The notes below the pieces were generated by a model. The model was not told where the DNA came from. It made no database searches and was given only the letters and a program-made list of their open reading frames with translations. Shown piece by piece: positions 5,229 through 14,000 of a stretch of DNA of 39,191 nt. Position 1 is the stretch's first letter; every line of letters begins with the position of its first letter. Source of the stretch: a virus. The position numbers and the translations under genes were made by a program. The DNA lies in IMG/VR virus record IMGVR_UViG_3300030060_006439, positions 1 through 39,191 of that record; one strand, written 5' to 3'.

Positions 5229-5633
5229 ATGAGAAACGCACCACTTAACTATGTAAACTTACCGCAGCAAAACAAACGAGGTTTAGGTCTGAAAGGCTTG
5301 ACTAAAAAAATAGGCGATAAGATAAACGAAGGCATCGACAATGTAAAAGATAACATTGCGGGTGAATTAGATTTTAAATCATACAAAAAACAAAACAAAA
5401 GCGTTATGCGGGAATATCCTGACTTTAGCGCAGATGATTTATATGAAGCTAATGTTCAACCAAGCGATACTATAGTAAGTAGAACTAGTATCCGAGGACA
5501 ATCAATAAACCAACAAGTATTAAACAACATGGGACGAGAGAGCTACAGACGAGTTGGTGTAAGTGGAGGAAACTACGCGGTAAACAAAGACTTATTTAAA
5601 CAAGCAAGAAAAAACTATTTAAACAAACAATAA
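5229..5633 (+). CDS. hypothetical protein, 134 aa, first gene of rightward operon
   Basis: A basic, Asn/Lys/Gln-rich soluble protein. The N-terminal 50 residues (RGLGLKGLTKKIGDKINEG) look like an amphipathic Gly/Lys helix, and the rest is polar without a recognised motif. There is no signal peptide. Its stop TAA overlaps the ATG of the next gene by one base (TAATG). The start follows a partial phage promoter motif and an A/T leader without Shine-Dalgarno. Being first in the virion block it may be a minor head or internal protein, which is a guess from position. Confidence 0.65.
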   Translation: MRNAPLNYVNLPQQNKRGLGLKGLTKKIGDKINEGIDNVKDNIAGELDFKSYKKQNKSVMREYPDFSADDLYEANVQPSDTIVSRTSIRGQSINQQVLNNMGRESYRRVGVSGGNYAVNKDLFKQARKNYLNKQ

Positions 5634-6025
5634 TGGCAGCAAAAAAATACACACCTAAGGATATTAACAAGAACGGTAAGTTAGATCAGTGGGAAATTAA
5701 AAAATACGAAATAATAAATAAAGGTAAACCACAAATGGGTATGGGTGAGCAATCAGCACTTAAACCTAAGTTTTTAAAAGGTATACTTACTAAAGATGAT
5801 GGGTCTATGACTACATTAGGTAATATCGGTAATATATTATCTGGTGGTATAATAGGACAGGGCAAATCATTTTTAGATATGTTCAGAGGCGGTACGCCCG
5901 CTATGTATGGTGCAAACCCACCAAAGATGAAGAAGCCTATGAAATATGTTTCTGATGCGCAAAGAAAAGCTGTACATGCTAGTAAAAAAGACGGTGGCAA
6001 GGGTAATCCTAATAAAAAGAAATAA
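5633..6025 (+). CDS. basic protein with one EF-hand-like calcium loop, 130 aa
   Basis: Residues 10-21 (DINKNGKLDQWE) fit the 12-residue EF-hand loop with D1, N3, N5, G6, L8, D9 and E12, followed by a helix (IKKYEIINK). So one calcium site is plausible, as in dockerin-like or single EF-hand proteins. The middle is Gly/Ile-rich (LGNIGNILSGGIIGQGK) and the C-terminus is Lys/Pro/Gly-rich (KKDGGKGNPNKKK). It lies between two other very basic small proteins, suggesting a set of virion-internal or DNA-associated proteins. Function unproven. Confidence 0.65.
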   Translation: MAAKKYTPKDINKNGKLDQWEIKKYEIINKGKPQMGMGEQSALKPKFLKGILTKDDGSMTTLGNIGNILSGGIIGQGKSFLDMFRGGTPAMYGANPPKMKKPMKYVSDAQRKAVHASKKDGGKGNPNKKK

Positions 6026-6042
6026 CTTTAAACTATAAAACA

Positions 6043-6198
6043 ATGATGAAAAAAAAGCCAAAAATGAAAATGAAGCCTAAGATGGGTAAGAAGCCTAAGA
6101 TGGGTAAAAAACCTAAAATAGCTAAAAAACCTAAAATAGCTAAAAAACCAAAAATGGCTATGAAGAAAAAGCCTAAAATGGGACATAAGAAGAAATAA
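6043..6198 (+). CDS. 51-aa polycationic KPKM/KKPK repeat protein
   Basis: It starts at ATGATG (6043), so Met1 or Met2 could be the initiator, and ends at TAA 6196-6198. The protein is made almost only of Lys, Pro, Met, Gly, Ile and Ala in repeats such as KPKMGKKPKMGKKPKIAKK, with no acidic, aromatic or Cys residue. Lys is about half of all residues. This resembles histone H1 tails or other DNA-neutralising peptides, so it may bind or condense phage DNA, or be packaged with it. That role is inferred from composition alone. The opposite strand is open only because the repeat lacks stops. Confidence 0.65.
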   Translation: MMKKKPKMKMKPKMGKKPKMGKKPKIAKKPKIAKKPKMAMKKKPKMGHKKK

Positions 6199-6241
6199 GT
6201 GTAGAAATACACCATGTTAAACCAATAATAAACTTAAAACT

Positions 6242-6556
6242 ATGACATACTTTTATTATAAGACCACTAAAACGTGGAATGGTCAACCACAATATAAACA
6301 AATGACAAACTCTGAGGAGGAAACCATTGAACTATGGAAACATCTTTCAGATAAGAAAAACTGGAGGATAGTCCAATTACCTAATGGATACTATCAGACC
6401 GAGTACCGTGATATTGAAAACAAAGAAACATGGTACGATGTCACTAGACGTGAAACAATAGAAAGTGCAGAACTTGCTATTGATGGTAGCGTTGAACATT
6501 ACAACAAAAAGTTAGACTTTGTAAAAGGTCCTAAAGTTGTAAAAACATTTAAATAA
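6242..6556 (+). CDS. hypothetical protein, 104 aa
   Basis: A soluble, Trp/Tyr-rich, mixed-charge protein (YFYYKTTKTWNGQPQYKQ, then an acidic EEET segment and a WRIVQLPNGYYQTEY strand pair). It looks like a small beta-rich domain. It has an A/T leader with the recurring AAACTTAAAACT sequence and ends 17 bases before groEL. Not recognised; possibly a virion or chaperonin-associated protein by position only. Confidence 0.65.
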   Translation: MTYFYYKTTKTWNGQPQYKQMTNSEEETIELWKHLSDKKNWRIVQLPNGYYQTEYRDIENKETWYDVTRRETIESAELAIDGSVEHYNKKLDFVKGPKVVKTFK

Positions 6557-6573
6557 CAAATAAATATAATTTA

Positions 6574-8148
6574 ATGGAATATAATAACCCTAGTGAGATC
6601 GTTAAAGATCTTAATTTTGGCAATGATGCCAGATCAAAGGTATTATCAGGTGTGGACAAACTGGCCGCGGCGGTCAAGTCCACCCTGGGTGCCTCAGGTA
6701 TGTGTGTAATATACGAAGATGCCCTGGGCTCTCCGGTGATCACAAAAGACGGTGTAACTGTAGCTGAATCGGTTGTCTTGCTTGATCCCGTTGAGAATAT
6801 AGGTGCAAGATTAGTAAAACAAGCATCGGCAAAAACTGTAGCGGAAGCAGGTGATGGTACAACCACATCAATAGTTTTAACCGAAGCTTTATTAAAAAAT
6901 ATAAATGAAGAATTATCTAGTAGCTCTATACGTGAAATTAAAGACGGTATTTATACAGGCTTGGAAAAAGTTAATAAATATCTTGAAGAACAAAGTGTTG
7001 AGGTTGAAGGCGATCTTTTGGAACACGTTAGCAGCATTAGTTGCAACAACGATAAGCAGCTTGGAAAAATTATATCACAAGCTTACAAAGAAGTAGGTAA
7101 AAACGGTGTTGTAATGATGGAAGAGTCTGAATCTGAAAAGACTTTTTCTGAAGTTGTTGATGGTGTACAGTTTGAAGCTGGCCTAACATCGCCACATTTT
7201 ACTACGAATAAGGACAAAGGTGTAGCAGAACTTGATAATCCTGCTATTTTAATTGTAAATTGTAACATACCTAACCTTAGAAAGATACAAAACGTGCTAG
7301 AACATGTGATTCAACAAAGAAAATCACTGTTAATTATAGCACAAATTGATGAAAAAGCAAAGTCCGCGCTCTTGATGAACAAAATTAAGGGTAATATAGA
7401 CGTAAATATCATAGATTTACCTGGTTTTATGTCCACAAGGCAAGGAACACTTGAAGATTTATCAATTTTAACCGGTGCAAAGGTAATAAATGAAGAATTA
7501 GGTGATGATTTAGACCTAATACAGCCAGATGTACTTGGTTCTGCGCTAAAAAGTGTAACAGATAACGAAAAAACTGTGTTAACTGTAGATAAAAACACAA
7601 AAGTAGTGCAGAAAAGAATAGCAGACGTTGAAAAGCTCATTGAAAAAGAGAAAGATCCGTTCTTGAAGAAGCATTTACAACAAAGACTGAGCATGTTAAG
7701 TGGTTCAGTTGGCATGATACGCGTAGGTGCCGTGTCAAAAGTTGAATTAAAAGAAAAGAAGGACAGGGTTGAAGATGCTATTTACGCTACTAAAGCAGCT
7801 TTACGTGAAGGTATAGTTGCAGGTGGTGGTATAGCGCTGCTAAACGCTGCGCAAGAACTTGAAAAAAGTAACAATATTGGGGAGAAAATACTAGCGAAGT
7901 CAATTAAAGCACCTTTCACAACTATAATGAGTAATGCTGGTATAGAAAACTACGAAACGCCTACCAACACTGGCGTTGGTTTTGATGTTATCTCGGGTAA
8001 CAGTGTTGAAATGATCAAAGCTGGAATCGTAGACCCCGTCTTAGTTACAAAGACCGCACTAAAAAACGCGGTTAGTGTTGCGACTACTATAACGTCGGCT
8101 GATTGTATTGTAAGTAACATTAGACTTAATCCAAATGAAAGCCGTTAA
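6574..8148 (+). CDS. groEL: phage-encoded group I chaperonin GroEL
   Basis: A 524-residue full-length chaperonin subunit that would form rings for ATP-driven folding, presumably of capsid or fibre proteins. Visible landmarks are KDLNFGNDAR near the start, ITKDGVTVA with the Asp equivalent to E. coli D52 at residue 59, GDGTTT (93-98), RVEDAIYATKAAL with the D398 equivalent at residue 401, AGGGIALL (416-423) and GIVDP (484-488). The usual LGPKG nucleotide-loop segment reads LGASG (39-42), losing the Pro, and the Gly-Gly-Met tail is absent. It overlaps the downstream groES by 14 bases, the reverse of the bacterial groES-groEL order. The first 200 bases are noticeably more GC-rich than the rest. 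Confidence 0.95.
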   Translation: MEYNNPSEIVKDLNFGNDARSKVLSGVDKLAAAVKSTLGASGMCVIYEDALGSPVITKDGVTVAESVVLLDPVENIGARLVKQASAKTVAEAGDGTTTSIVLTEALLKNINEELSSSSIREIKDGIYTGLEKVNKYLEEQSVEVEGDLLEHVSSISCNNDKQLGKIISQAYKEVGKNGVVMMEESESEKTFSEVVDGVQFEAGLTSPHFTTNKDKGVAELDNPAILIVNCNIPNLRKIQNVLEHVIQQRKSLLIIAQIDEKAKSALLMNKIKGNIDVNIIDLPGFMSTRQGTLEDLSILTGAKVINEELGDDLDLIQPDVLGSALKSVTDNEKTVLTVDKNTKVVQKRIADVEKLIEKEKDPFLKKHLQQRLSMLSGSVGMIRVGAVSKVELKEKKDRVEDAIYATKAALREGIVAGGGIALLNAAQELEKSNNIGEKILAKSIKAPFTTIMSNAGIENYETPTNTGVGFDVISGNSVEMIKAGIVDPVLVTKTALKNAVSVATTITSADCIVSNIRLNPNESR

Positions 8149-8392
8149 TTATTATTTAGTAGTAAGCAATATAAAAGAACAACCTAAAAAGATCGCTGGT
8201 CTAGATATCATGGAAAGTGTAGACAGTGACAATAGGTATATAAAGGCCGAGGTTATTAGTATAGGTAACCTTGTTGAAGGCGTAAGTGAGGGTGATATTG
8301 TGTATTATGATAAACACGCTGGACACAGCATACAACATAAAGACATATTATACTATGTCATCAAAGTTGGTGATGTGGTGTTAATAGACTAA
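8135..8392 (+). CDS. groES: GroES-like co-chaperonin
   Basis: An 85-aa beta-barrel co-chaperonin that would cap the phage GroEL ring. The pattern fits GroES: an N-terminal strand (NYYLVVSNI), a mobile-loop region with IAGLDI, AEVISIGN matching the GEVLAVGN strand, EGDIVYYDKHAG matching VGDIVIF, and a C-terminal VIKVGDVVLI strand. The mobile loop departs from the bacterial GGIVL, as often in phage co-chaperonins (T4 gp31 type), hinting at co-adaptation with its own GroEL. It is translationally coupled to groEL through a 14-base overlap. The next 58 bases carry an A/T leader. Confidence 0.8.
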   Translation: MKAVNYYLVVSNIKEQPKKIAGLDIMESVDSDNRYIKAEVISIGNLVEGVSEGDIVYYDKHAGHSIQHKDILYYVIKVGDVVLID

Positions 8393-8428
8393 ACCATAAA
8401 CTCTAAACTTAAAACTATATACTATATA

Positions 8429-8436
8429 TGTTTAAC
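8429..8436 (+). promoter_or_regulatory. TGTTTAAC leader element
   Basis: TGTTTAAC lies about 20 bases before the ATG at 8451. Related copies precede three other virion genes at a similar distance (26555, 26963, 28175). It could be a promoter element or a translation-enhancing leader typical of hosts that do not use Shine-Dalgarno sequences. Confidence 0.35.
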
Positions 8437-8450
8437 ATTTAAAATCAATA

Positions 8451-8780
8451 ATGATGAATAAATTTTTAGTATTTATTGACGCAGCTGATGATGCGGCTTG
8501 TTACCCAGTAGAAAATCTACTAGCTATAACTTGTGCTTCTGATGGTGCTGTTAATTTAAAATTTAAATCTTCTATTGGTAGTGGTGGTACTGACGGTGCT
8601 GCTGCTGATAATGTAGCTTTAACAGTTACTGCTGATACAGAAAAAACTGTATTTTCAAGTATCGTTTCTGCTTTAAATGCACATCCAAATGGTGATCCAT
8701 TTGTAGTTGTTGCTGATGATGTAAACTCTGTTTACGTTGATAGTAACATATCTGCATGTGCTATTACATTAGATACATAA
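8451..8780 (+). CDS. hypothetical small virion-type protein, 109 aa
   Basis: An Ala/Asp/Val/Ser-rich beta protein starting at ATGATG with MMNKFLVFIDAADDAACYPV. The alternation of short strands, the Gly/Ala/Asp turns (GSGGTDGAAADN) and the lack of Lys or Arg resemble small decoration or fibre-accessory proteins of marine phages. No family is named with confidence. It follows an A/T leader and is separated by 3 bases from the winged-helix gene. Confidence 0.6.
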   Translation: MMNKFLVFIDAADDAACYPVENLLAITCASDGAVNLKFKSSIGSGGTDGAAADNVALTVTADTEKTVFSSIVSALNAHPNGDPFVVVADDVNSVYVDSNISACAITLDT

Positions 8781-8783
8781 TAG

Positions 8784-9224
8784 ATGAGAATTGACGCAAG
8801 CGATTTGCGTGAGATGAAAATCCTTAAGTATTACAGGCTCGTTCGTAAATGGGCCTGTAAAACTTATGATTTAAAAGACGCAGACTTAGAACTACTAATT
8901 TATTTAGACTGTAAAGGAAGATTCACACGTGACGATTTTATAAACGGAACATACACATATTCTTGGGATAAACAACGCTGGGAACGTTTACGTAAAGCAG
9001 GTTGGATAGAAGTATGGAGACATAGAAACAGAACTACAATTAAATACAGCATTTTTAAGACATCATTTAAATGCTCACAAATAATAAGCAGAATATATAG
9101 AATATTACTTGGTGATGAAGATTTACCAATATCAGATAGAAATGTATTCTATAATAACAAATCATATACAGATAAAGTGTTTAATAAAGCTATAGATGAT
9201 ATGATAAAAGATAAAGATAGGTAA
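8784..9224 (+). CDS. winged-helix (MarR-like) DNA-binding protein
   Basis: A 146-aa protein with helix-turn-helix/winged-helix character. Residues 10-30 (KILKYYRLVRKWACKTYDLK) form the dimer-type helix, DADLELLIYLDCKGRFTRDDF the first helices, SWDKQRWERLRKAGWIEVWR the recognition helix and wing start, and TTIKYSIFKTSFKCSQII the wing and last helix. This is the MarR-like layout. It may regulate virion genes or be a structural adaptor using the fold. The start is 3 bases after the previous stop and its end overlaps the next gene by one base (TAATGG). Confidence 0.6.
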   Translation: MRIDASDLREMKILKYYRLVRKWACKTYDLKDADLELLIYLDCKGRFTRDDFINGTYTYSWDKQRWERLRKAGWIEVWRHRNRTTIKYSIFKTSFKCSQIISRIYRILLGDEDLPISDRNVFYNNKSYTDKVFNKAIDDMIKDKDR

Positions 9225-9586
9225 TGGCATTTAAAATGAAAAGTAAAAATGAGGTATTAGATCACCATCCTAGTTCAAAGGAAGGTCAGCTAATACGTTA
9301 TGCGACATTACCAAAAAAAGTTCTTGGTTATACAGATCAAGATAAAACAATATGGATAAATAGAAAAGCATCAGATAAAGAACAGAAAGAAGCCATTAAA
9401 CATGAAAAAGTTCATGTAAAACAAATAAACAGTGGTAAGCTCTGGTTTGATGATAATAATTATTATTGGAGAGATAAAGAGCATGGTAGACAACACGTTA
9501 TACCTATGAGATATATTGACACACGTAATAAGTCTTTACCATGGGAAAAAGAAGCATATAACGCAAATAGTAAAAAATACAGATAA
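9224..9586 (+). CDS. HEXXH zinc metalloprotease-like protein
   Basis: A 120-aa protein with a zincin motif HEKVH at residues 60-64 (His60, Glu61, His64) preceded by an EAIKH helix and followed by VKQI. A later WEKEAYNA segment (107-114) supplies Glu108 or Glu110 as a possible third ligand. The HExxHxxQ ... WExEAYxA arrangement is shared with small phage and eCIS-associated peptidase-like domains. It lacks a signal peptide. Lying between a winged-helix gene and a holin, it might take part in lysis or virion maturation; the substrate is unknown. Confidence 0.6.
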   Translation: MAFKMKSKNEVLDHHPSSKEGQLIRYATLPKKVLGYTDQDKTIWINRKASDKEQKEAIKHEKVHVKQINSGKLWFDDNNYYWRDKEHGRQHVIPMRYIDTRNKSLPWEKEAYNANSKKYR

Positions 9587-9588
9587 AT

Positions 9589-9951
9589 ATGGCAACATTA
9601 ACACCAACATTAACATTAACAAGTGCTGATACTACATCAGACGCATTATCATTAACGGTAACCGATTCATTAACTACAGCGGTTCCAAATGTAGATTCAA
9701 CAAGAATTTCAGTAGATACTTCAGGAACAACTTTAATATCAAATAGCGTGGCTACAATAAACTACGTTTATATTAAAAACGCAGATTCTTCTGCTGTATT
9801 AGTATTAGAAACAGTAGCTGGCACACAGGCGTTTTCAGATTTACAGCCTGGTGAGTTTTGTTTCTTTCCTCTAAAAGGATCAATAGGTTTAAAAGTAAAA
9901 TCAGGCTCTGGTTCAGCTACTGTTGAATACGGGTATTGGACAAAAGGATAA
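9589..9951 (+). CDS. Thr/Ser-rich beta virion protein, 120 aa
   Basis: The first 45 residues are a Thr/Ser/Leu/Asp stretch (MATLTPTLTLTSADTTSDAL). After that comes a probable beta sandwich (INYVYIKNADSSAVLVLETV ... GEFCFFPLKGSIGLKVKSGS) with C-terminal EYGYWTKG. The second part resembles small fibre or head-decoration domains. No Lys-rich or catalytic motif is present. Its stop overlaps the holin start (TAATG). Likely structural; exact role unknown. Confidence 0.6.
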   Translation: MATLTPTLTLTSADTTSDALSLTVTDSLTTAVPNVDSTRISVDTSGTTLISNSVATINYVYIKNADSSAVLVLETVAGTQAFSDLQPGEFCFFPLKGSIGLKVKSGSGSATVEYGYWTKG

Positions 9952-10349
9952 TGAGCAAGATATTAGGAAAATTATTTGGCGGCGCAGCTGGTAGCTTTAT
10001 AGATAAAATAGCTAGCGTTGCTGACAAGTTTATAACAACAGGTGCAGAGAAGCAGGCGTTTCAAAAAGAGATGACAAAGATCTTAATTGATGCTGAAGCT
10101 GAAATGCAAAAAAACGTAACAGAAAGATGGAAAGCAGATTTAGAACATGGCAACTGGCTAACAAGATCGGTGAGACCCCTTGTGCTAGTTTTCCTTATTG
10201 TATCGACTGTCCTCATGGTGTTTGTGGATAGTGGATCAGTTAATTTTAACGTCGAGCAGAAGTGGACAGATTTACTTCAATTAGTTTTGATCACTGTGAT
10301 CGGGGCCTATTTCGGCGGACGAAGTTTCGAAAAGTTTAATAAAAAATAG
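9951..10349 (+). CDS. 3TM-type phage holin
   Basis: The preferred start is the ATG at 9951, overlapping the previous stop, rather than an upstream in-frame ATG, giving 132 aa. An amphipathic N-terminal half (KLFGGAAGSFIDKIASVADK ... ERWKADLEHGNWL) leads into membrane segments at about 76-92 (PLVLVFLIVSTVLMVF) and 106-121 (TDLLQLVLITVIGAYF), then GGRSFEKFNKK. The NWLTRSVRPLV entry and FGGRSFEK exit are hallmarks of the Holin_3TMs family. It would permeabilise the inner membrane at lysis. No classical endolysin is seen in this window. The second half (10160-10330) has GC-richer codons than its neighbours. Confidence 0.8.
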   Translation: MSKILGKLFGGAAGSFIDKIASVADKFITTGAEKQAFQKEMTKILIDAEAEMQKNVTERWKADLEHGNWLTRSVRPLVLVFLIVSTVLMVFVDSGSVNFNVEQKWTDLLQLVLITVIGAYFGGRSFEKFNKK

Positions 10350-10353
10350 TAGT

Positions 10354-10995
10354 ATGCCTAGAATTAGTAGAATAGCAACGGATACAACATTAACAGATGG
10401 TGATAAGTTGATAGGTACAGATGTATCTGGATCAACTAAAAACTTTACACTAGGTCAAATGGGTGAGTTTGTCCAGAGTAACTATAGTAATGTAGATATT
10501 GCTAACGGCGCTGATAATAGGATAATAACAGCAACTGACTCCGACAGTTTAAGCGGAGAGGCTAATTTAACATTTGATGGTAGCACATTAGCTCTGACAG
10601 GTTCAGGAACAGTAAGTAGTGATTTTGATGTAACAGGTAGTGTAAAGATAACTCAAAATTTAAGAAGAACAGTAACAACAGTAACGCCTAGTAGTGGTGT
10701 ATCAACGATAAATTTAACCGCAAACGATAACTTTGTAGTTAACTTAGTAGATAATACAAACTCATTAGTTATGACAATAGCTAGTGAAAACGTTGGACAA
10801 TCTGGTGTTATAATACTTAAAAACCCCTCAAGTGTAGGGGCAGATTTTAGTATGGCAGCTTTACCTAGTAATATGCTAACACCAGCGGGTGCTAGTGTAA
10901 ACTTTACTACAGGAGCAAACGACACGTCAGTAATATCATACGTTGTGATATCATCAACTCAAGCATTAGTCAATTATGTGGGTGATTTTTCATAA
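10354..10995 (+). CDS. tail-fibre-like protein, 213 aa
   Basis: The N-terminus (ISRIATDTTLTDGDKLIGTD then FTLGQMGEFV) matches the common opening of marine phage fibre proteins, in which a TDGDKLIGTD segment precedes a virion-attachment helix. The rest is Ser/Thr/Asn/Val-rich beta sequence with repeated FDGSTLALTGSG- and FDVTGSVKI-like turns typical of fibre shafts, ending in a compact globular tip. It probably belongs to the tail or fibre apparatus. It lies 8 bases ahead of the first giant repeat protein. Confidence 0.65.
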   Translation: MPRISRIATDTTLTDGDKLIGTDVSGSTKNFTLGQMGEFVQSNYSNVDIANGADNRIITATDSDSLSGEANLTFDGSTLALTGSGTVSSDFDVTGSVKITQNLRRTVTTVTPSSGVSTINLTANDNFVVNLVDNTNSLVMTIASENVGQSGVIILKNPSSVGADFSMAALPSNMLTPAGASVNFTTGANDTSVISYVVISSTQALVNYVGDFS

Positions 10996-11003
10996 CGTAG
11001 TAT

Positions 11004-14000
11004 ATGTGGGATTTATTTAGAATATTTAAGAGAAGTACCTCAACTTCGAGGAGCACGTCTACAAATCGTACGACGCAGACAGCGTATTCTACAACAACCA
11101 CATTCAATACATCTACAAGCACAACCACTACATTTAATACATCTACATCAACTACAACAACCTATAATACGTCGACATCTACGACAACAACTTTCAATAC
11201 TACATTTTCTACTAACAGATCAACTAATACAGTAGTTAGTACTAATAGAGCAACTAATACTGTATACTCAACTAATATAGATACTACTACGACCTTCAAT
11301 ACTAGCACAGCTACTACTACAACCTTCAACACTAGTACGTCTACTACTACTACATTTAATACATCTACAAACACAATAACAAACTTTACTACTACCTTTT
11401 CTACTAATAAAACTACTAATACTGTTTTTGAAACAGCCTATGAAACTAGTAGAACAACGATATTTGAAACAACTAGAACTACTAATACTGTTTTTAATAC
11501 GTCTACTGTAACACAGAAGACAACAAGCACTGTGGTATCTACCAATAGAAATACTACTACTACATATTCTACTAATAGAACTACTAATACTGTATACTCT
11601 ACTAATAGATCAACATCTACGGAGTACAGTACTAATATAGATACCACAACAACATTTAACACATCTACAAGTACTACGACTGTATTTACGACTACGATAA
11701 CTACTAATATAGCTACCACAACTACGTTTAACACAACTATAAACACTACAACTACCTTTAACACATCAACCAATACAACAACGGTGTTTAATACTAGTAC
11801 GGTTACACAAAAGTCAACAAGTACAGTTGTTAGTACTAATAGAGCAACAAACACAGTATTCAATACATCTACAAACACAATAACGGTATTTAATACTAGT
11901 ACTAATACAATAACCGCTTATACTACTACATTTGCAACTAACAGAGCTACTAATACAGTAGTATCTACTAATATAGACACTACTACAACATTTAATACCT
12001 CTACCGCTACAGCTACTAGCAGAACAACTACAATAAGTACCAATAGAGCTACAACAACAACATACGAAACTAGTCAGTCAACATCTACAAGTAGAACTAC
12101 AACTATATCAACTAACAGAAGTACTAACACAGTGGTATCAACTAACAGGTCAACTAATACCGTATTTAACACTAGTACTAATACACAAACTAGTAGAACT
12201 ACGACTATAAGCACTAATAGAAATACTACAACCACATTTAATACGAGTACCAATACAACAACTACATTTAATACCTCAACAACAACTCAAACGAGTAGAA
12301 CTACAACTATAAGCACTAATAGAGCTACTACAACTACCTTCAACACAAGTACGTCTACAGCTACAAGTAGAACTACTACTATATCTACCAACAGGGCTAC
12401 AACTACTACATACGAGACAAGTAAGTCTACCACGACAGTATTTAACACAAGTACTACCACTACATTTGGCACAACTACTACGTATAGTACTAATGTAGAT
12501 ACTACTACAACTTTCAATACAACTAAGAGTACTACAACGACTTTCAACACATCTACTACCACGGTATTTAATACTACTACAGTATATTCTACTAATAGGT
12601 CAACTACCACTACGTTTAATACTTCTACCACTACAACGTTTAATACAACAACTACATATAGTACTAATAGAGCAACAACCACAACCTTTAACACTAGTAC
12701 CAATACAACTACCACGTTTAACACGTCTACTACAACAACGTTTAATACTACTACTACATACTCTACAAATAGAGCAACTACAACAACCTTTAATACGTCA
12801 ACCGCTACTGTAACAGTATTTAACACATCTACTACTACCGTGTTCAGTACCAATACAAGTAAATCAACTACTACTGTATTTAATACAAGTACAAGCACAA
12901 CTATAAGTACTAACAGATCAACTACGACTGTATTTAATACAACCACTACATATAGTACTAATAGAACTACTAATACCGTATTTACTACTAGTACGTCACG
13001 TTCTACTAATAGAACAACTACTACAACATTCACAACAACATTTGAAACAAGTAGAACAACTACATTTAATACGTCAAGAACTACAACCATAAGTACTAAT
13101 AGAACTACAAATACTGTATTTAGTACAACTACAACGTATAGTACAAACAGAACAACTAACACTGTATTCACAACAACTTTCCCTACTAGTAGAACTACTA
13201 ATAGAGCAACTACTACTACGTTTAACACGAGTACAACTACACAGACTAGTAGATCTACAACAACCACGTTTAATACAAGTACCACTACTACGTTCAATAC
13301 ATCTAGAACAACTACGTTTAATACAAGTAAATCTACTAATCGTACTACTACAACTACATTTACGACTACGTTCTCTACGTCTACTAATAGAAACACTACT
13401 ACAACTTTTAATACTAGTACAACCACGCAAACTAGTAGGTCAACCACAACTACGTTTAACACTAGTACAACCACTACATTTAACACATCTAAAACAACTA
13501 CGTTTAATACTAGTAAAAGTACTAACCGCACTACAACCACAACGTTTACCACTACTTTTGCTACATCAACTAATAGAAATACTACAACAACGTTTAATAC
13601 AAGTACAACTACACAGACATCTAGATCTACTACAACTGTGTTTACCACAAACACGACTAGAACAACTAATAGAAGTACAACTACTGTTTTTAACACGAGC
13701 ACAACTACAACATTTAACACTAGCAGAACCACCACGTTCAACACATCAAGAAGTACTAACCGTAACACTACAACAGTTTTTTCAACTACCACAACGTTTA
13801 ATACAACTACGACTTTTGTGACTACGTACTCATCACATCTACGATCTACAAACAGAGCAACATCTACAAATAGAAATACAACTGAGTCAAGAAGTACGTC
13901 TACAAATAGAAATACAACTGAGTCAAGAAGTACCTCAACTAATAGAAATACTACTACTACGTATTCTTCACACATAAGATCTACTAATAGAGCAACTACT

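Noticed and set aside
5338-5357. ACAATGTAAAAGATAACATT in the first rightward gene as another promoter copy
   Set aside because: Both halves resemble the motif but the ten-base spacer is missing and it lies in coding sequence; probably chance.
9936-9950. Holin start at 9936
   Set aside because: The ATG at 9951 overlaps the previous stop as TAATG, the coupling used by neighbours; the extra residues add nothing recognisable.
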